64,000 nt of DNA from Bacteroidales bacterium (GTDB lineage Bacteria; Bacteroidota; Bacteroidia; Bacteroidales; UBA932): positions 62,001 through 126,000 of the forward strand of contig JAFRNC010000009.1 of assembly GCA_017430365.1 (NCBI GenBank), in the 5' to 3' direction. Of the stretch, positions 62,804 to 64,000 are shown in pieces. The notes below the pieces were generated by a model, which made no database searches, was not told the DNA's origin, and saw only the letters and a list, made by a program, of their open reading frames with translations. The stretch's first letter is position 1. Every line of letters starts with the position of its first letter. Both the position numbers and the translations under genes were made by a program.

Positions 62804-64000
62804 ATGAAAGTGAAATATCACACCAGGATATGGCTTCTTCTCCTCTCGCTTCCACTCCTTGCAATCGTCCAGGGATGCCCCGACGATCCCGTCAAGGACG
62901 AAGAGCAGGAAAAGATCAAGGCTGACCCCGACTATGACGCCAAGACGTTCCTGCGCTCCCAATACATGGATGTCTATTATTATTGGCGCGACGACGTGAA
63001 GGACCGCAATGCGACCCTGAAGCCCTATGCCTACGACATATACGAGTTCTTCGACAAGATGCTCTACAAGGAAGACCGTTGGAGCTGGATGTGTGACAAA
63101 GAGGAATTCATCTCGTCTGAGACCGGAGTGGTTTCAGGAACATGGGGCGTCAGCCTGGCGCAGGCCCACGAGTATTACAATGATTTCGGCATCAGGGTGC
63201 GCTACATATACCCCGGCTCCCCCCTTGAACCTTTCGGCGTGACCCGCGGGGCGGTCCTGACCAGGATAGGCGGGCAGAACGTCGAGGACGACGAGGATGG
63301 TTTCACGACGGCCAAGCTGAATATATTCAACGAGCAGTACAGGAAATCTCCCCAGACCTTCACTTTCCGGCTCGTGGACGGACGCGACACTACCTTCACC
63401 GCCACCATGGCCTCCTCACTTTCCACCCGCACCACACTGGTCAAGCGGATATTCCAGCCGGGAGATTTCCCGGGACTTACAGTGCCGGTGGGATATTTCC
63501 ACTACCTCTCCTTCAAGGTCAATTTCCTGAATGACATCGACGAGGCGATGACCTGGTTCCATGACAACGGAATACACAACCTCATCATCGACCTGCGCTA
63601 CAACGGCGGCGGCGATTCCAGGGCCAGCCAGCTCCTGGTCGATTACCTCGCCCCCAAGTCGGCGGTAGGAAAGCCCTATGTCATACGCAAGCACAACAGC
63701 TATCTTCCCACACTTGACGACTCCTTCTCCGATGAGGCGAATACCGTCAAAATAGAGGGCAATGCGAATTCCCTGACGCTGGACCGCATCTATTTCATCA
63801 TGGGTGAAGGCAGCGCCTCTGCCAGCGAGATGGTGATGAACGGCCTGAAACCGTATATGGGAGAGAAACAGTTCATGGTGGGCGACACTACCTACGGCAA
63901 GCCCAACGGTATGTACGTTCTGATGTATCCCGGCAAGAAAGCCGATTACGAAGCATACAACAAGGGAGACTATTCAAGGATGGTATGGGCCTTCCTGCCC
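62804..64000 (+). CDS. S41 family lipoprotein peptidase, 5' part
   Basis: The frame runs to the window edge (399 codons, no stop), so the C-terminus is missing. A lipoprotein signal ends in LLAIVQGC (Cys25). The PDZ-like region is near residues 105-180 (YIYPGSPLEPFGVTRGAVLT). The S41 peptidase core follows: VGYFHYLSFK, LIIDLRYNGGGDSRASQLLV, nucleophile block GEGSASASEMVMNGLK and YGKPNG with the likely Lys. It would be an outer-membrane- or periplasm-anchored C-terminal processing-type peptidase. Confidence 0.88.
   Translation, partial: MKVKYHTRIWLLLLSLPLLAIVQGCPDDPVKDEEQEKIKADPDYDAKTFLRSQYMDVYYYWRDDVKDRNATLKPYAYDIYEFFDKMLYKEDRWSWMCDKEEFISSETGVVSGTWGVSLAQAHEYYNDFGIRVRYIYPGSPLEPFGVTRGAVLTRIGGQNVEDDEDGFTTAKLNIFNEQYRKSPQTFTFRLVDGRDTTFTATMASSLSTRTTLVKRIFQPGDFPGLTVPVGYFHYLSFKVNFLNDIDEAMTWFHDNGIHNLIIDLRYNGGGDSRASQLLVDYLAPKSAVGKPYVIRKHNSYLPTLDDSFSDEANTVKIEGNANSLTLDRIYFIMGEGSASASEMVMNGLKPYMGEKQFMVGDTTYGKPNGMYVLMYPGKKADYEAYNKGDYSRMVWAFLP

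Overview
The window is chromosomal DNA from a Bacteroidales-type bacterium with rather high G+C. The evidence is the gene set (SPOR lipoprotein, TonB-dependent receptor with a DUF4249 lipoprotein, DUF2795, PEGA and FISUMP proteins, glycine-lipid acyltransferases, LytTR regulator, M6 protease) and many TAnnTTTG -7 boxes, the Bacteroidetes promoter signature, upstream of the genes. The genus cannot be fixed. No transposase, integrase, phage gene, CRISPR array, rRNA or tRNA was seen.

Layout. 1-9.3 kb: end of a FISUMP protein, PhoH ATPase and CapA-like phosphoesterase (minus), then SPOR lipoprotein, gcvT, an M28-like protein with lost active-site residues fused to a TonB C-terminal domain, leuS and a YitT transporter. 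9.3-15.6 kb: two small AraC-type regulators, a PAP2-related membrane protein, a lipoprotein, and an operon of exported phospholipase D, TonB-dependent receptor and DUF4249 lipoprotein. 15.6-21.9 kb: aspA, trkA and folE (minus), then mqnB, mqnD (futalosine menaquinone route), an ABC ATPase, a cobalamin adenosyltransferase and a DUF2795 protein. 22-30.8 kb: envelope and lipid genes (acyltransferase, patatin with a barrel-like C-terminus, MscS channel, glsB/glsA-like pair) and a 17-residue-repeat protein.

30.9-44.5 kb is the most remarkable part: ten tightly packed, mostly overlapping plus-strand genes. In order they encode a TIR-transmembrane protein, a BACON/PEGA protein, a membrane Rossmann-RyR protein, a small unknown, a soluble Rossmann-RyR protein, an FHA-like/transmembrane/trypsin-like protease, a pseudokinase, an exported unknown, an exported TPR-CHAT protease and an exported unknown. 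The parts are split between cytoplasm, membrane and periplasm, so I read it as one trans-envelope signalling, stress or conflict system in which proteolysis (trypsin-like, then caspase-like CHAT) and perhaps NAD hydrolysis (TIR) are outputs. The function is inference; the domain content and coupling are visible.

44.5-64 kb: acyl-ACP thioesterase, LytTR regulator, AMP-forming acyl ligase, AraC regulator, a membrane protein, alr, a LAB_N protein with a GT2 glycosyltransferase, an M6 protease operon, holA and cca from a compact divergent promoter, an A+T-richer WG-repeat-like gene, manA, a CPBP protease, an ftsB/divIC-like gene, a repeat-rich intergenic stretch, a sodium:alanine symporter and the start of an S41 protease cut by the window end. 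Several genes (holA, cca, the acyltransferase at 23305, the CPBP gene) have the -7 box exactly 4 nt before the start codon, which predicts leaderless mRNAs.
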